Assembly (NCBI GenBank): GCA_949294665.1
Contig: CASFID010000067.1
Span: 61,935-125,934, forward strand
Origin: an uncultured Eubacteriales bacterium
GTDB lineage: Bacteria; Bacillota; Clostridia; Lachnospirales; Lachnospiraceae
Direction of reading: 5' to 3'
Length of the DNA: 64,000 nucleotides
A program made the position numbers and the translations under genes. Below, in pieces: positions 36,827 through 46,730 of this stretch. Under the pieces are notes generated by a model, which saw only the letters and a list, made by a program, of their open reading frames with translations, searched no databases and was not told the origin of the DNA. Numbering within the stretch: the stretch's first letter is position 1; every line of letters begins with the position of its first letter.

Positions 36827-37858
36827 ATGATAAAAGAAGCAATCGTAAAGATCGTAAACAAAGAGGACCTCACATACGATGAGGCATACAGCGTAATGAA
36901 TGAGATCATGAGCGGGGAGACGACGCCTACGCAGAACGCGGCGTTTCTGGCTTCCCTCTCGACAAAGAGCGCCAGGGCGGAGACGACAGATGAGATCGCA
37001 GGATGTGCGGCAGCCATGCGGGACCACGCTACGAAAGTGGAGACGGGCATGGAAGTGTTTGAGATCGTAGGGACCGGCGGAGACAATGCGCACAGCTTCA
37101 ACATCTCCACAACATCTGCGCTGGTGGCGGCAGCAGGCGGGATGAAAGTGGCAAAGCACGGGAACCGGGCGGCTTCGTCCAGATGTGGAACGGCGGACTG
37201 TCTGGAGGCGCTTGGAGTAAACATCATGCAGAGTCCGGCGAGATGCGTCGAGCTTCTGAAAGAGGCGGGCATGTGCTTTTTCTTCGCACAGAAATATCAC
37301 ACGTCTATGAAGTATGTGGGACCGATCCGAAAAGAACTGGGCTTTCGCACTGTGTTCAATATCCTTGGCCCCCTGACCAATCCCGCTGTTCCGTCCATGC
37401 AGCTTCTGGGCGTATACGACGAGTATCTCGTCGGACCTCTGGCGCAGGTACTGACTACCCTGGGGGTGAGACGAGGAATGGTCGTGTATGGGCAGGATAA
37501 GTTAGATGAGATCTCGTTGAGCGCGCCGACGACGATATGTGAGATAAAGGACGGATGGATCAGGAATACCGTCATCACACCGGAGCAGTTCGGTTTCGAG
37601 CGGTGTACAAGAGAGGATCTTGCAGGGGGATCGCCCTCGGACAACGCGGCGATCACCCGGGCTGTCCTAAGCGGTGAGAGAGGGCACAGGAGAAACGCGG
37701 TCCTTATGAACGCAGGCGCTTCGCTGTATATCGGAGGAAAAGCGGACAGTATGAAAGAAGGGATCGCTCTTGCGGCGGACATTATAGATTCCGGAAAAGC
37801 CGCCGAGACACTTGATAAACTCATTGAGATCAGCAATCGCCCGGAGGTGGAAGAATGA
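36827..37858 (+). CDS. trpD: Anthranilate phosphoribosyltransferase
   Basis: A 343-residue transferase that joins anthranilate to PRPP. Motifs: [20 protein letters not shown] for the phosphoribosyl site, [21 protein letters not shown] for the second glycine-rich region and [11 protein letters not shown]. An AAAGGAGA site precedes the ATG. It is the separate (not TrpG-fused) form, and its stop overlaps the trpC start by 4 bp. Confidence 0.96.
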   Translation: MIKEAIVKIVNKEDLTYDEAYSVMNEIMSGETTPTQNAAFLASLSTKSARAETTDEIAGCAAAMRDHATKVETGMEVFEIVGTGGDNAHSFNISTTSALVAAAGGMKVAKHGNRAASSRCGTADCLEALGVNIMQSPARCVELLKEAGMCFFFAQKYHTSMKYVGPIRKELGFRTVFNILGPLTNPAVPSMQLLGVYDEYLVGPLAQVLTTLGVRRGMVVYGQDKLDEISLSAPTTICEIKDGWIRNTVITPEQFGFERCTREDLAGGSPSDNAAITRAVLSGERGHRRNAVLMNAGASLYIGGKADSMKEGIALAADIIDSGKAAETLDKLIEISNRPEVEE

Positions 37859-38637
37859 CGATACTTGACCAGCTTGCAAAATACGCGGCAGAAAGAGTGG
37901 AACAGGCAAAAAAGCAAATTCCGGCAGAAGAGATGAAACGTCAGGCGCTCGCTCTTCCCGAAGAGAATTTCAGATTTGAAAAGGCTCTGAAAAAGCCGGG
38001 ACTCTCATTCATCTGTGAATGTAAGAAAGCGTCTCCGTCAAAAGGATTGATCGCACCCCAATTCCCATATCTTGATATTGCCCGTGAATACGAGGCGGCG
38101 GGAGCGGACTGCATCTCCGTGCTGACAGAACCGGGATGGTTCCTCGGGAATGACCGTTACCTGCGGGAGATCGCTTCTGCAGTGCGGATTCCCTGCCTCA
38201 GAAAGGACTTCACGGTAGATGAGTACATGATCTATGAGGCAAAGGTACTGGGGGCGTCGGCTGTCCTCCTGATCTGCGCCATACTGAGCGTAGAACAGAT
38301 CAAAGAGTATATCGGCATCTGCGATACACTTGGGATATCGGCCCTTGTAGAGGCTCACGATGAAAGGGAGATCGACAGTGCACTGAGCGCGGGCGCCCGT
38401 CTCATCGGGGTAAACAACCGCAATCTGAAAGATTTTACAGTGGATACGGACAACAGCAGACGGCTGCGCAGCCGGATCCCGGACGGAGTCCTGTTCGTCT
38501 CGGAGAGCGGTGTGGAAAATGCGGATGACGTAAGATCGCTCCGCGCTGCCGGCGTGGACGCAGTGCTCATAGGCGAGACGCTCATGAGAGCACAGGACAA
38601 GAGAAAAAAACTATGCGAACTGCGGGGGAAACTGTGA
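37855..38637 (+). CDS. trpC: Indole-3-glycerol phosphate synthase
   Basis: A 260-residue TIM-barrel enzyme that closes the indole ring. Motifs: [15 protein letters not shown] with the catalytic lysine, [39 protein letters not shown] and [13 protein letters not shown]. Length matches the family. It is a separate protein here, not fused to TrpF as in E. coli. Confidence 0.96.
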   Translation: MTILDQLAKYAAERVEQAKKQIPAEEMKRQALALPEENFRFEKALKKPGLSFICECKKASPSKGLIAPQFPYLDIAREYEAAGADCISVLTEPGWFLGNDRYLREIASAVRIPCLRKDFTVDEYMIYEAKVLGASAVLLICAILSVEQIKEYIGICDTLGISALVEAHDEREIDSALSAGARLIGVNNRNLKDFTVDTDNSRRLRSRIPDGVLFVSESGVENADDVRSLRAAGVDAVLIGETLMRAQDKRKKLCELRGKL

Positions 38638-39278
38638 TGGAAAGACGGGGAGCTGGGGAGGAGAAGAGGACGAAGATCAAGCTCTGCGGACTCTCAAGAC
38701 GCTGTGATATTGAAGCGGCAAACTTACTCTCCCCGGAATATATCGGCTTTGTCTTCGCGCCTTCAAGCAGACGGTATGTAGAGCCGGATCGGGCGAAAGA
38801 GTTGAAAAGACTGCTCTCTCCTGATATCATAGCAGTTGGAGTGTTCGTCAACGACAGTCCAGGCCGTATCGCACGGCTGCTTGAACTGGGGATCATAGAT
38901 ATGGCTCAGCTTCACGGACAGGAGGACGAGAGCTATATCAGAAAACTGAAAAGGATGACTCAGAGGCCTGTTATCAAAGCATTCTGTATCGAATCAAAGC
39001 AGGATGCGGAGGCGGCTTCGGAGAGCAGCGCGGACTTTGTGCTCCTTGACTCGGGAAGCGGAGGAACCGGAGCGACGTTCGACTGGTCGCTCATACAGAA
39101 TGTAGAAAGACCGTATTTTCTCGCGGGAGGACTCACCCCGGAAAATGCGGGAGAGGCAGTCGGGAGACTGCATCCGTACGCCCTTGACATAAGCTCGGGG
39201 ATCGAGACAGACGGATACAAAGACAGAGAGAAAATGACGGCATTTGTCCGTGCCGTGAGAAAGGAAGAAAGAAGATGA
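38637..39278 (+). CDS. trpF: Phosphoribosylanthranilate isomerase
   Basis: A 213-residue TIM-barrel enzyme. Motifs: [17 protein letters not shown] with the catalytic Cys, [26 protein letters not shown] with [19 protein letters not shown] and [14 protein letters not shown]. The ATG at 38637 overlaps the trpC stop (TGATG), which is why this start is preferred to an in-frame one 24 bases upstream. About ten extra residues ([10 protein letters not shown]) precede the usual first strand. Confidence 0.94.
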   Translation: MERRGAGEEKRTKIKLCGLSRRCDIEAANLLSPEYIGFVFAPSSRRYVEPDRAKELKRLLSPDIIAVGVFVNDSPGRIARLLELGIIDMAQLHGQEDESYIRKLKRMTQRPVIKAFCIESKQDAEAASESSADFVLLDSGSGGTGATFDWSLIQNVERPYFLAGGLTPENAGEAVGRLHPYALDISSGIETDGYKDREKMTAFVRAVRKEERR

Positions 39279-40465
39279 CGAATCCAAAGGGACGCTTTGG
39301 CATTCACGGCGGGCAGTATATCCCGGAAACACTGATGAATGCTGTGATCGAGCTGGAAGAAGCGTATGAACATTATAAAACGGATCCCGGATTTAACCGG
39401 GAACTTACAGAACTCTTTAACGAATATGCAGGCAGGCCGTCCAGACTGTACTTTGCAGAGAAGATGACGGAAGATCTGGGTGGCGCGAAGATCTATCTCA
39501 AGAGAGAGGATCTCAACCATACCGGAGCGCACAAGATCAATAACGTACTCGGACAGGCGCTCCTGGCTAAGAAGATGGGAAAGACACGCCTGATCGCCGA
39601 GACCGGCGCGGGACAGCATGGAGTGGCGACAGCCACAGCGGCTGCGCTGATGGGGATGGAGTGTGTCGTATTCATGGGAGAAGAGGACACGAAACGCCAG
39701 GCTCTCAACGTTTACCGGATGCGCCTGCTCGGGGCGGAAGTCATACCGGTGCAGTCGGGAACAGCCACTCTGAAAGACGCTGTATCGGAAGCAATGCGCG
39801 AGTGGACGTCAAGGATAAGCGATACACATTACTGTCTTGGCTCAGTGATGGGCCCGCATCCGTTCCCGACGATCGTACGGGACTTCCAGGCGGTGATATC
39901 AAAAGAGATAAAGGAACAGATGATTGAAAAAGAAGGACGGCTGCCGGACGCGGTGATCGCATGTGTGGGCGGCGGATCAAATGCTATAGGGAGTTTCTAT
40001 CATTTCATAGAGGATAAAGACGTAAGGCTGATCGGATGCGAGGCGGCCGGGAGGGGGACAGATACGTTCGAGACTGCGGCGACTGTGAATACCGGAAGAG
40101 TCGGCATCTTCCACGGGATGAAGTCCTATTTCTGCCAGGATGAATACGGACAGATCGCACCGGTCTACTCTATCTCCGCCGGACTTGACTATCCCGGCGT
40201 GGGACCGGAGCATGCCTGGCTGCACGATATCGGGAGAGCCGAGTACGTGCCCGTCACTGATGAAGAAGCAGTGTGCGCATTCGAGTATCTGGCAAAGACG
40301 GAGGGGATCATCCCGGCGATCGAGTCGGCGCACGCCGTCGCGTATGCCATGAAGACCGCACCGTCTATGGGAAAAGATAAGATCATCGTGATCACCGTAT
40401 CAGGGCGGGGAGATAAGGACTGTGCCGCTATCGCACACTACAGAGGGGAGGATATCCATGAGTAA
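39275..40465 (+). CDS. trpB: Tryptophan synthase beta subunit
   Basis: A 396-residue PLP enzyme that joins indole and serine. The PLP lysine is residue 87 in the conserved [15 protein letters not shown], the same number as in E. coli. [14 protein letters not shown] contains the catalytic Glu, and [13 protein letters not shown] binds the cofactor phosphate. It overlaps trpF by 4 bp and the next start by 8 bp. It is the common TrpB1 form that pairs with TrpA. Confidence 0.97.
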   Translation: MTNPKGRFGIHGGQYIPETLMNAVIELEEAYEHYKTDPGFNRELTELFNEYAGRPSRLYFAEKMTEDLGGAKIYLKREDLNHTGAHKINNVLGQALLAKKMGKTRLIAETGAGQHGVATATAAALMGMECVVFMGEEDTKRQALNVYRMRLLGAEVIPVQSGTATLKDAVSEAMREWTSRISDTHYCLGSVMGPHPFPTIVRDFQAVISKEIKEQMIEKEGRLPDAVIACVGGGSNAIGSFYHFIEDKDVRLIGCEAAGRGTDTFETAATVNTGRVGIFHGMKSYFCQDEYGQIAPVYSISAGLDYPGVGPEHAWLHDIGRAEYVPVTDEEAVCAFEYLAKTEGIIPAIESAHAVAYAMKTAPSMGKDKIIVITVSGRGDKDCAAIAHYRGEDIHE

Positions 40466-41231
40466 TATCAGAAAAGCATTCGGGAACGGGAAAGCATTTA
40501 TCCCCTTTATCACATGCGGGGATCCTGATCTGGAGACAACAAAAGCTGTGGTCCGGGCCGCTGTGGAAAATGGAGCGGATCTGATCGAACTTGGGATCCC
40601 GTTCTCCGATCCGACGGCCGAAGGACCTGTGATCCAGGGCGCTAATATCCGGGCGCTTAAAGGCGGTGTGACGACAGACAGGATATTTGCAATGGTCAGG
40701 GAACTGCGCCGTGATGTGACAGTCCCGATGGTGTTTATGACTTATGCCAACGTCGTATTCTCCTACGGAGCAGACCGGTTTATCTCGACATGCAGAGAGA
40801 TCGGCATCGACGGGCTGATCATTCCGGATCTCCCGTATGAGGAGAAGGAAGAGTTTCTGCCCTACTGCCGCAAATATGGGGTGGATCTGATCTCACTTAT
40901 CGCGCCGACGTCAGAGAACCGTATCGCGATGATCGCCAGAGAGGCGGAAGGATTTCTCTATATCGTGTCAAGTCTCGGAGTGACGGGGATGAGAAGCGAG
41001 ATCAAGACGGATCTTGCCGCCATAACGGACGTTGTGAGAAAGAATACGGACGTCCCGTGCGCGATCGGGTTTGGCATCTCTACGCCGGAACAGGCAAAGA
41101 AGATGGCGGACATCTCGGACGGCGCCATCGTAGGATCCGCCATCGTAAAACTGATCGGGGAACACGGAAAGGACGCGCCGGAATATGTGGGAGAGTATGT
41201 AAAAGCAATGAAACAAGCGATGACGATATGA
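40458..41231 (+). CDS. trpA: Tryptophan synthase alpha subunit
   Basis: A 257-residue TIM barrel that releases indole from indole-glycerol phosphate. The catalytic Glu is in [20 protein letters not shown], and the second acid lies in [22 protein letters not shown] binds the phosphate. The ATG at 40458 follows GGGGAGG within the end of trpB. Last gene of the operon, closed by a terminator. Confidence 0.95.
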   Translation: MSNIRKAFGNGKAFIPFITCGDPDLETTKAVVRAAVENGADLIELGIPFSDPTAEGPVIQGANIRALKGGVTTDRIFAMVRELRRDVTVPMVFMTYANVVFSYGADRFISTCREIGIDGLIIPDLPYEEKEEFLPYCRKYGVDLISLIAPTSENRIAMIAREAEGFLYIVSSLGVTGMRSEIKTDLAAITDVVRKNTDVPCAIGFGISTPEQAKKMADISDGAIVGSAIVKLIGEHGKDAPEYVGEYVKAMKQAMTI

Positions 41232-41236
41232 AATAC

Positions 41237-41288
41237 GAAGAAGACCTCCATACAGGCTCAGATATGGAAGTCTTCTTCAAAAACTTTT
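41237..41288 (+). terminator. Terminator of the trp operon
   Basis: AAGAAGACCTCCATA (41238-41252) pairs with TATGGAAGTCTTCTT (41263-41277) with one mismatch, around a 10-base loop. It may also act on the converging DUF169 gene. Confidence 0.75.
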
Positions 41289-41309
41289 AGATGGAATTAT
41301 TAGAAATGA

Positions 41310-42119
41310 TTAATCCTCTTTGTGGAGTGCGTCAAGATCATAAACAGCGCCCATACCTTCGCGTACGTCATTCTGGATGCCGTACTGGGACGATGGGTAA
41401 CGCATCCCGTTTTTGGAAAGTTTCTCGATGCCGCGGATCATCTTGCATATGTATTCAGGCGGAAATGCCATGACCATCTCGTCTTCCAGGACGCCGCCGA
41501 AACGCCGCTCGCCAAAACAGGGAATCGTAAAGCATGGCTTGCGGGTAACTAATGTGCGTGTCCAGGAATCCGAACAAGAACTTTCTCCGATAAAGCTGCA
41601 TTCAAATTTCTCATATCCCTCGTACTGCAGGGCGCAGCACATGAAAACTACCTGCTCCGGAGTCGCGTAGACAAGGCATACATCCGGATTTTTCAGACGT
41701 CCGGAGACCATCGGAGATACGGCAACGCCTTCATATTTCTCTTTCGGGAGATAAGCGGCCTGCTGATGCGCGAGGGAATCCTTGTCTGTCTCAAACCACT
41801 TTCCGGTGAGGTGGGTAGCCTCTCTGAAATGGTGATTGCTGATCAGGCCGAGCACCCCGGAACACTGCAGAGTAGGAACGACGTCGTTGGTGATCCCGAC
41901 GGTATAGTTCAGTCTTGTAGTCTGACCCACCATCTGACAGGCCGTGTACATTGCGCCTGGCTTCGGAATGCGGATTTTCGGCACCGCCAGCATATCTTCT
42001 TTGTTCTTGAAAAACTTCATTGCAGTCGGCGTGGTCCGGATACGGAGTAATTCGATCAGACGTTTTGTGTACGCCGGTAATAATTCGTCTTTGTAATTTT
42101 CCAGATCTAAAGTTTCCAT
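41310..42119 (-). CDS. DUF169 family protein
   Basis: A 269-residue soluble protein of the DUF169 family, whose function is not established. Features are RTTPTAMKFFKN near the N-terminus and repeated cysteine patterns: TACQMVGQT, TLQCSGVLG, MCCALQYEGYEKFEC, GESSCSD and CFTIPCFGERRFGG. These could bind a metal or cluster. The ATG at 42119 is chosen because AAAGGAG lies 8 bases upstream. Its promoter carries the same operator palindrome as the CoA genes facing it, so it belongs to their regulon although it points away from them. Confidence 0.75.
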   Translation of the reverse strand: METLDLENYKDELLPAYTKRLIELLRIRTTPTAMKFFKNKEDMLAVPKIRIPKPGAMYTACQMVGQTTRLNYTVGITNDVVPTLQCSGVLGLISNHHFREATHLTGKWFETDKDSLAHQQAAYLPKEKYEGVAVSPMVSGRLKNPDVCLVYATPEQVVFMCCALQYEGYEKFECSFIGESSCSDSWTRTLVTRKPCFTIPCFGERRFGGVLEDEMVMAFPPEYICKMIRGIEKLSKNGMRYPSSQYGIQNDVREGMGAVYDLDALHKED

Positions 42120-42186
42120 TCTTCCAGCTCCTTTCAAAGTCATAATTTTTCAGGGCATTCTTTGGCAAAGAATATATAGCATTTTG

Positions 42187-42198
42187 TAAAACGTTTTC
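42187..42198. promoter_or_regulatory. Operator A (GAAAACGTTTTA on the minus strand)
   Basis: The core AAAACGTTTT is a perfect palindrome at 42188-42197. It lies 7 bases downstream of the -10 box of the DUF169 promoter, so a bound repressor would block transcription start. One of six similar sites in the cluster. Confidence 0.65.
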
Positions 42199-42205
42199 AT
42201 GTCTG

Positions 42206-42234
42206 ATTTTATCTAGGCATCAGGGAAATGTCAA
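42206..42234 (-). promoter_or_regulatory. Promoter of the DUF169 gene
   Basis: On the minus strand TTGACA (42234-42229), 17 bases, TAAAAT (42211-42206), followed at once by operator A. Confidence 0.7.
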
Positions 42235-42438
42235 TACGGTTTTTTAAATATATTGATTATATAAGAAAATGAAAATTTATCTTTGGATGAGTTGACGGAA
42301 TTGAAAAAAACGTATGTAATTTTTATGCTGTATCAGGGCGCAGAGACCGATAAAACGCACATTTTCGTACTTGATATTCATTCCGGGAAAATTCTGATAT
42401 AAACGAATGATATACAATATACACATAAAAATAATAAT

Positions 42439-42453
42439 AGAAAACGTTTTAAA
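42439..42453. promoter_or_regulatory. Operator B upstream of the first CoA-transferase gene
   Basis: AGAAAACGTTTTAAA, with the perfect core AAAACGTTTT at 42441-42450. It lies about 75 bp upstream of the -35 box, so it may act with operator A 250 bp away or with a site at the promoter. The 471-bp gap between the DUF169 and CoA-transferase starts is otherwise AT-rich, without a reading frame of note. Confidence 0.6.
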
Positions 42454-42523
42454 TCATACAATATGTATATTATTCTATTGCGTTTTGTAAATTTTACGCT
42501 TTCGTTTCATGGTAATTATGCTA

Positions 42524-42552
42524 TTGACAAATTGCTTTTTAGTCCTTATATT
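42524..42552 (+). promoter_or_regulatory. Promoter of the first CoA-transferase gene
   Basis: TTGACA (42524-42529), 17 bases, TATATT (42547-42552). A 13-bp palindrome ATTTGTTACAAAT (42550-42562) covers the expected start point. Confidence 0.65.
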
Positions 42553-42590
42553 TGTTACAAATTAATAAAAATGAATTGGAGGAACATATT

Positions 42591-43772
42591 ATGGCAACAG
42601 CACTTGAAGGAATCCGAATCGTTGATTTCACCCGTATGTATTCAGGACCATACTGTACGATGCTTCTGGGAGACATGGGTGCAGAGGTAATTAAGATCGA
42701 ACGCGCAGGGGGCGGAGATGAGGCGCGTCTGCTCTATCCTGTAAAAGATGGAGAAAGCGGATATTTTGCATATGTAAACAGGAGCAAAAAGAGCATCGCC
42801 CTCAACCTTAAGAGCGATGAAGGGAAAAAGATCGCTCTCGATATTATAAGAACTGCGGATATCCTGATCGAGAACTTCTCTCCTGGAACGATGAAAAGGC
42901 TTGGGCTGGATTATGAAACGGTAAAACAGGTGAAACCTGATATCGTATATGCATCCCTTTCCGGTTTCGGACAGACGGGACCGTATCATTTTAAACCTGC
43001 GTACGACGGGATCATCCTTTCTATGGCGGGCATGGTTTCGCTGAGCGGATTCCCGGACAAACCGGTGCGGCCGGGCCCGGCAGTCGCGGACAGCGCCACC
43101 GGGGTACACTGTGCGCTGGCGATCATGACGGCGCTGTGCCACAAGCTCAGGACCGGAGAAGGACAGTATATCGATATCGCGATGTTTGATACGATCTTCT
43201 CTATGCTGGAAGGATTCGTCCCGATGGCGACTATGCTCGGCACAGTCCCGGATCGCTTCGGGAACGGAAACGCAAGCTCAGCTCCGTATAATATGTATAA
43301 GACAAAAGACGGATATGTGAACATTGCAACGGCAAATGACAAACTGTTTGCCAGCATGGCAAAAGCAATGAAGAGGGAAGACCTGGTCGAGAATCCGAAG
43401 TTCTGTACAAATTATCTGAGGAAGCAGAATGTTGACGAGCTTGATGAAATCGTTTCCGCATGGACAGCGCAGTTTACATGTGATGAACTGATCTCTATCC
43501 TGGATGAGGCGAAAGTCCCTGCAGGCAAAATGAATACGATCTTTGATCTTCTGGAAGATCCGCAGATCGAGGCGAGGGACATGCTGATCGATCAGGAAGT
43601 TCCCGGCTCCGGAACATACAAATTCCCGGGAAATCCGATCAAATTCTCAAATACGCCCGTGGATACTTCGAGAAGAGCCCCGGAATTAGGAGAGAATGCG
43701 GCTGAGATACTTGCGGAATGCGGATATTCCCAGGAGCAGATAGATAAATTGTCTGCGGACGGCGTGATCTGA
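42591..43772 (+). CDS. CaiB/BaiF family CoA-transferase, first copy
   Basis: A 393-residue family III CoA-transferase, which moves CoA between carboxylic acids through a glutaryl-type aspartyl intermediate. The N-terminal motif GIRIVDFTRMYSGPYCTMLLGDMGAEVIKIE and the middle YASLSGFGQTGPY are typical, and the catalytic Asp is residue 167 in VADSATG (Asp169 in CaiB). GGAGG precedes the ATG at 42591. Known members act on carnitine, bile acids, oxalate, mesaconate or arylated acids, so the substrate cannot be read here. It shares about half its motifs with the second copy at 45161. A terminator follows. Confidence 0.9.
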   Translation: MATALEGIRIVDFTRMYSGPYCTMLLGDMGAEVIKIERAGGGDEARLLYPVKDGESGYFAYVNRSKKSIALNLKSDEGKKIALDIIRTADILIENFSPGTMKRLGLDYETVKQVKPDIVYASLSGFGQTGPYHFKPAYDGIILSMAGMVSLSGFPDKPVRPGPAVADSATGVHCALAIMTALCHKLRTGEGQYIDIAMFDTIFSMLEGFVPMATMLGTVPDRFGNGNASSAPYNMYKTKDGYVNIATANDKLFASMAKAMKREDLVENPKFCTNYLRKQNVDELDEIVSAWTAQFTCDELISILDEAKVPAGKMNTIFDLLEDPQIEARDMLIDQEVPGSGTYKFPGNPIKFSNTPVDTSRRAPELGENAAEILAECGYSQEQIDKLSADGVI

Positions 43773-43827
43773 CGGGATATCAGAAAACATAAGGGGAAAC
43801 TCCCGTATAAATTTAGTAAATTTGGAT

Positions 43828-43866
43828 TAAAAAGTTCCTGATCTGTACTTTCAGGAGCTTTTTATT
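43828..43866 (+). terminator. Terminator after the first CoA-transferase gene
   Basis: AAAAGTTCCTGA (43830-43841) pairs with TCAGGAGCTTTT (43851-43862), one G-U pair, then a T-rich tail. Confidence 0.8.
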
Positions 43867-43908
43867 GTTCAGAACTGTTATGATCCTCCCCGGGGGAAAG
43901 ATGCAAGA

Positions 43909-43937
43909 TTGATTTTTGCCGGCCGATAACATAAAAT
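43909..43937 (+). promoter_or_regulatory. Candidate promoter of the first cluster lacI gene
   Basis: TTGATT (43909-43914), 17 bases, TAAAAT (43932-43937). No GAAAACGTTTTC-type site overlaps it, so self-control is not evident. Confidence 0.4.
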
Positions 43938-44022
43938 TATATAAAGAGTATAAAGATCAGAGATAAAAGGTCTGAATTCGCATGGAAATCAGAATGATCG
44001 AAAGAGGAAAGGAGAGACCGGC

Positions 44023-45024
44023 ATGGGAATCACGATCAAAGAACTGTCCAAGATCAGCGGGTATTCCACCGCGACGATCTCAAGAGTTATTTCGGGGACC
44101 GGAAGTGTGAAAAAAGAAACAAAAGAAGCGATAGAAAAACTTCTGGTGGAGTACAATTACCGAACGAACGCGATGGAGATACGGAAAAAAACCACAAACA
44201 ATAAAACGATCATGATCCTTGTAGGAGATCTTGACAACTGGTACTATATGGAACTGGTCAGAGTGCTGAACAGACAGATCTGGGAGAAGGAATATATTCC
44301 GATCGTGGCTTATACCGATAACCAGATCGAGCTGGAAGAAGAATACGTCAGGCTTGCCCTGCTCAAGAACTATGCCGGAGTTGTTTTTATGAATGTGAGG
44401 GGAGGCGACAGGCTCAAAGAGATACTGAAGATGAATCAGTGCCCTGTTGTTTTTCTCAACCGGGGGATCAAGCTGGCTTCGTTTGATACAGTGTGCAATG
44501 ACAATTACCACGGCGGTTATCAGGCCACCACTTATCTCATTTCAAAAGGACATAAGAGGATAGGCCACCTGATGGGCAGCCTGTATTCCAAGACTGCCCT
44601 GGAAAGAAGGCACGGATATGAGGACGCGATGCGCGACAATGGCCTTATCGTCACGGAAAACAGTATCCTGCTGGGGGATCTGAACTATAAGAGCAGCTAC
44701 AAATGCGGAGAAGATGTCGTCAAAGCCGGACTTGATTTTACTGCGCTGTTCTGCAGCAGCTATCAGATGATGGAAGGGATACTCGACGCGTTTATGGATT
44801 ACGGCGTAAGGGTGCCGGAAGATATCAGCATGATCTGTTTTGACGAGACGCCGACAACGAAAAGAAAAAATATCACAACTGTATGTACGGATCCCGATAA
44901 GATGGGGACCACGGCGATAAAGCTCCTTACAGAGAGGATAAAAGACGGGGAGAAAGAGGCGTCTACAGTCTATCTTGAGACAAAGATGAGGATCAGAGGA
45001 AGTGTAAAGGATCTGAACCGGTAA
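44023..45024 (+). CDS. LacI family transcriptional regulator, first of the catabolic cluster
   Basis: A 333-residue regulator. The helix-turn-helix is TIKELSKISGYSTATISRVI, followed by an effector domain (ILVGDLDNWYYMELVRVLN at its start and DISMICFDETPTTKRKNITT near its end). The hinge KTTNNK is unusual and short of the common LARSL helix, so its bending of the operator may differ. AGGAGAG precedes the ATG. It stands alone between the two CoA-transferase genes and is one of two candidates for binding the GAAAACGTTTTC sites. Confidence 0.86.
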   Translation: MGITIKELSKISGYSTATISRVISGTGSVKKETKEAIEKLLVEYNYRTNAMEIRKKTTNNKTIMILVGDLDNWYYMELVRVLNRQIWEKEYIPIVAYTDNQIELEEEYVRLALLKNYAGVVFMNVRGGDRLKEILKMNQCPVVFLNRGIKLASFDTVCNDNYHGGYQATTYLISKGHKRIGHLMGSLYSKTALERRHGYEDAMRDNGLIVTENSILLGDLNYKSSYKCGEDVVKAGLDFTALFCSSYQMMEGILDAFMDYGVRVPEDISMICFDETPTTKRKNITTVCTDPDKMGTTAIKLLTERIKDGEKEASTVYLETKMRIRGSVKDLNR

Positions 45025-45071
45025 AAGGGATAGCCAGGGGAAAATATCGCCTGTGTTTTTGGATGTAATTA

Positions 45072-45100
45072 TTGATATGACTGCACATATATGTTAATAT
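45072..45100 (+). promoter_or_regulatory. Promoter of the second CoA-transferase gene
   Basis: TTGATA (45072-45077), 17 bases, TAATAT (45095-45100). Operator C starts 8 bases later. Confidence 0.5.
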
Positions 45101-45108
45101 ATGCAATA

Positions 45109-45120
45109 GAAATCGTTTTC
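45109..45120. promoter_or_regulatory. Operator C (GAAATCGTTTTC)
   Basis: Near-palindrome covering the expected transcription start of the second CoA-transferase gene. Same layout as operators A and E. Confidence 0.65.
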
Positions 45121-45160
45121 GCCCTCAAGATTATTATAATTTTTTGAACAGGAGGTTTTT

Positions 45161-46351
45161 ATGGAAGGGATTTTAAAGGGAGTCCGTATTTTGGACTTCG
45201 GACAGTTTATAGCGGCGCCGTTCTGCGGTATGCTGCTTGCAGATATGGGGGCTGAGGTCATTAAGATCGAACGGGTAGGTACGGGAGAAGACGGGAGGCG
45301 TCTCGGGCCGTATAAAGACGGCGTGAGCGTATATGTCACAGCCTTCAACCGGAATAAGAAAGGGATCACATTGAACTTACGGAGTGAGGAAGGCAAAGAG
45401 ATCCTCACAGAACTGATAAAAAAATCAGATGTGATCATTGAAAATTTCCGTCCGGGCACTATGGCAAAGCTCGGATTTGACTATGAAACGTGTAAAAAAA
45501 TCAATCCTCGCATTATCATGTCGTCGATTTCCGGGTTCGGCCAGGAGGGCCGGTATCGCAACAAGGCGGCCATGGACGGTATCGCATCTGCCATGAGCGG
45601 TCTGCATGCGATCAATTTTACGAAGACAGGACCAAGACCTACAGGTCTCCCGCTTGGCGACCATACCGCAGGCGTCTATAACGCGCTCGCCATCGTACTC
45701 GCCCTGTACGACAGAGAACGGACGGGCCAGGGGCAGCGGATCGATACGGCGATGCTGGACTGCCTGTTCTCGTTCTTCGAGACAAGGCTGCCGGGGTTTG
45801 CAGTCAACGGCACGGATATCGGCGTCGTGCCCAAATATGATACAGGAGATCCTCTGGCGTGTCCGTCGAATGTTTATCAGTGTAAAGATGGCTGGATCTG
45901 TATCCATGCCGGGGCGGATTCCAATTATAAACGCTTCTCGGAGGCGACAAAGGATCCCGCGCTGCTCCAGGAAAAATATCAGACGATCGAAAACCGCATG
46001 GCGGATTATGTTACGGTCGACCGCCTGACCGCGGAGTGGTTCGCGAAGCATACAGTGGAAGAAGCGGATGAGATCATGACCGGAGCAGGTGTGCCGTTTG
46101 GCGTAGTGCGGAATCTTGAAATGATCTTAAATGATCCTAATTCTATCGAGCGTGAAATGGTGATCTACGCAGAAGTTCCGGGAGCGGGCAAGTTTCCGTT
46201 TGTCGGAAATCCACTGAAACTGCAGACGCGTCCGATCAAAAACCGGGAGCGGGCGCCGCTTCTGGGGGAACACAATGATGAGATACTGAAAGGCCTGCTG
46301 GAGAAGTCCGAGGAAGAGATCGAAAGGCTGAAAGCGGACGGGATCGTATAA
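45161..46351 (+). CDS. CaiB/BaiF family CoA-transferase, second copy
   Basis: A 396-residue family III CoA-transferase. GVRILDFGQFIAAPFCGMLLADMGAEVIKIE marks the N-terminus, MSSISGFGQEGRY the middle, and the catalytic Asp is residue 167 in LGDHTAGV. The differences from the first copy near the active site (LPLGDHTAG against AVADSATG) suggest another substrate or the reverse exchange. ACAGGAGG precedes the ATG. It is a single-gene unit with its own promoter, operator and strong terminator. Confidence 0.9.
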   Translation: MEGILKGVRILDFGQFIAAPFCGMLLADMGAEVIKIERVGTGEDGRRLGPYKDGVSVYVTAFNRNKKGITLNLRSEEGKEILTELIKKSDVIIENFRPGTMAKLGFDYETCKKINPRIIMSSISGFGQEGRYRNKAAMDGIASAMSGLHAINFTKTGPRPTGLPLGDHTAGVYNALAIVLALYDRERTGQGQRIDTAMLDCLFSFFETRLPGFAVNGTDIGVVPKYDTGDPLACPSNVYQCKDGWICIHAGADSNYKRFSEATKDPALLQEKYQTIENRMADYVTVDRLTAEWFAKHTVEEADEIMTGAGVPFGVVRNLEMILNDPNSIEREMVIYAEVPGAGKFPFVGNPLKLQTRPIKNRERAPLLGEHNDEILKGLLEKSEEEIERLKADGIV

Positions 46352-46401
46352 ATTCCTGTTCACAGATCTGTGTGTCGCGACTGTTTACTGAAAAAACAGA
46401 T

Positions 46402-46448
46402 TTCCGTACTGTAAAGTATGTAAATTTACAGTACGGAATCTTTTTTTT
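46402..46448 (+). terminator. Strong terminator after the second CoA-transferase gene
   Basis: TTCCGTACTGTAAA (46402-46415) pairs perfectly with TTTACAGTACGGAA (46425-46438), and a run of eight or more T follows. Confidence 0.93.
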
Positions 46449-46518
46449 GTGGAAATTAACATGCCTGGTATCATCATGCGGCCGAAAGATATCAGGAAAA
46501 GCCCGGAAATACGTTATA

Positions 46519-46530
46519 GAAAACGATTAC
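46519..46530. promoter_or_regulatory. Operator D (GAAAACGATTAC)
   Basis: A weaker copy of the palindrome, 165 bp upstream of operator E in the gap before the MaoC gene. Its distance suggests an auxiliary site. The rest of this 379-bp gap is AT-rich and holds only the preceding terminator and the MaoC promoter. Confidence 0.45.
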
Positions 46531-46645
46531 GGATATATATTTAACAATTAGAAATGATATAAAAGTGGATAAAAAGATTCAAAATTACATTTTAAAATTG
46601 TGAATATTGTATAAAAAAATAGAAGATACTTCGGTGTATTGCCAA

Positions 46646-46674
46646 TTTACAAATATAAATGAAATATGTATCAT
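46646..46674 (+). promoter_or_regulatory. Promoter of the MaoC operon
   Basis: TTTACA (46646-46651), 17 bases, TATCAT (46669-46674). Operator E starts 9 bases later. Confidence 0.55.
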
Positions 46675-46682
46675 AATATCAA

Positions 46683-46696
46683 TGAAAGCGATTTCA
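46683..46696. promoter_or_regulatory. Operator E (TGAAAGCGATTTCA)
   Basis: Near-perfect palindrome over the expected start of the MaoC operon transcript. It also fits the CcpA cre consensus, so catabolite control is a competing reading. Confidence 0.65.
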
Positions 46697-46730
46697 ATTT
46701 CACTTAAAAGAAATTCAGGAGGGATCAAAT

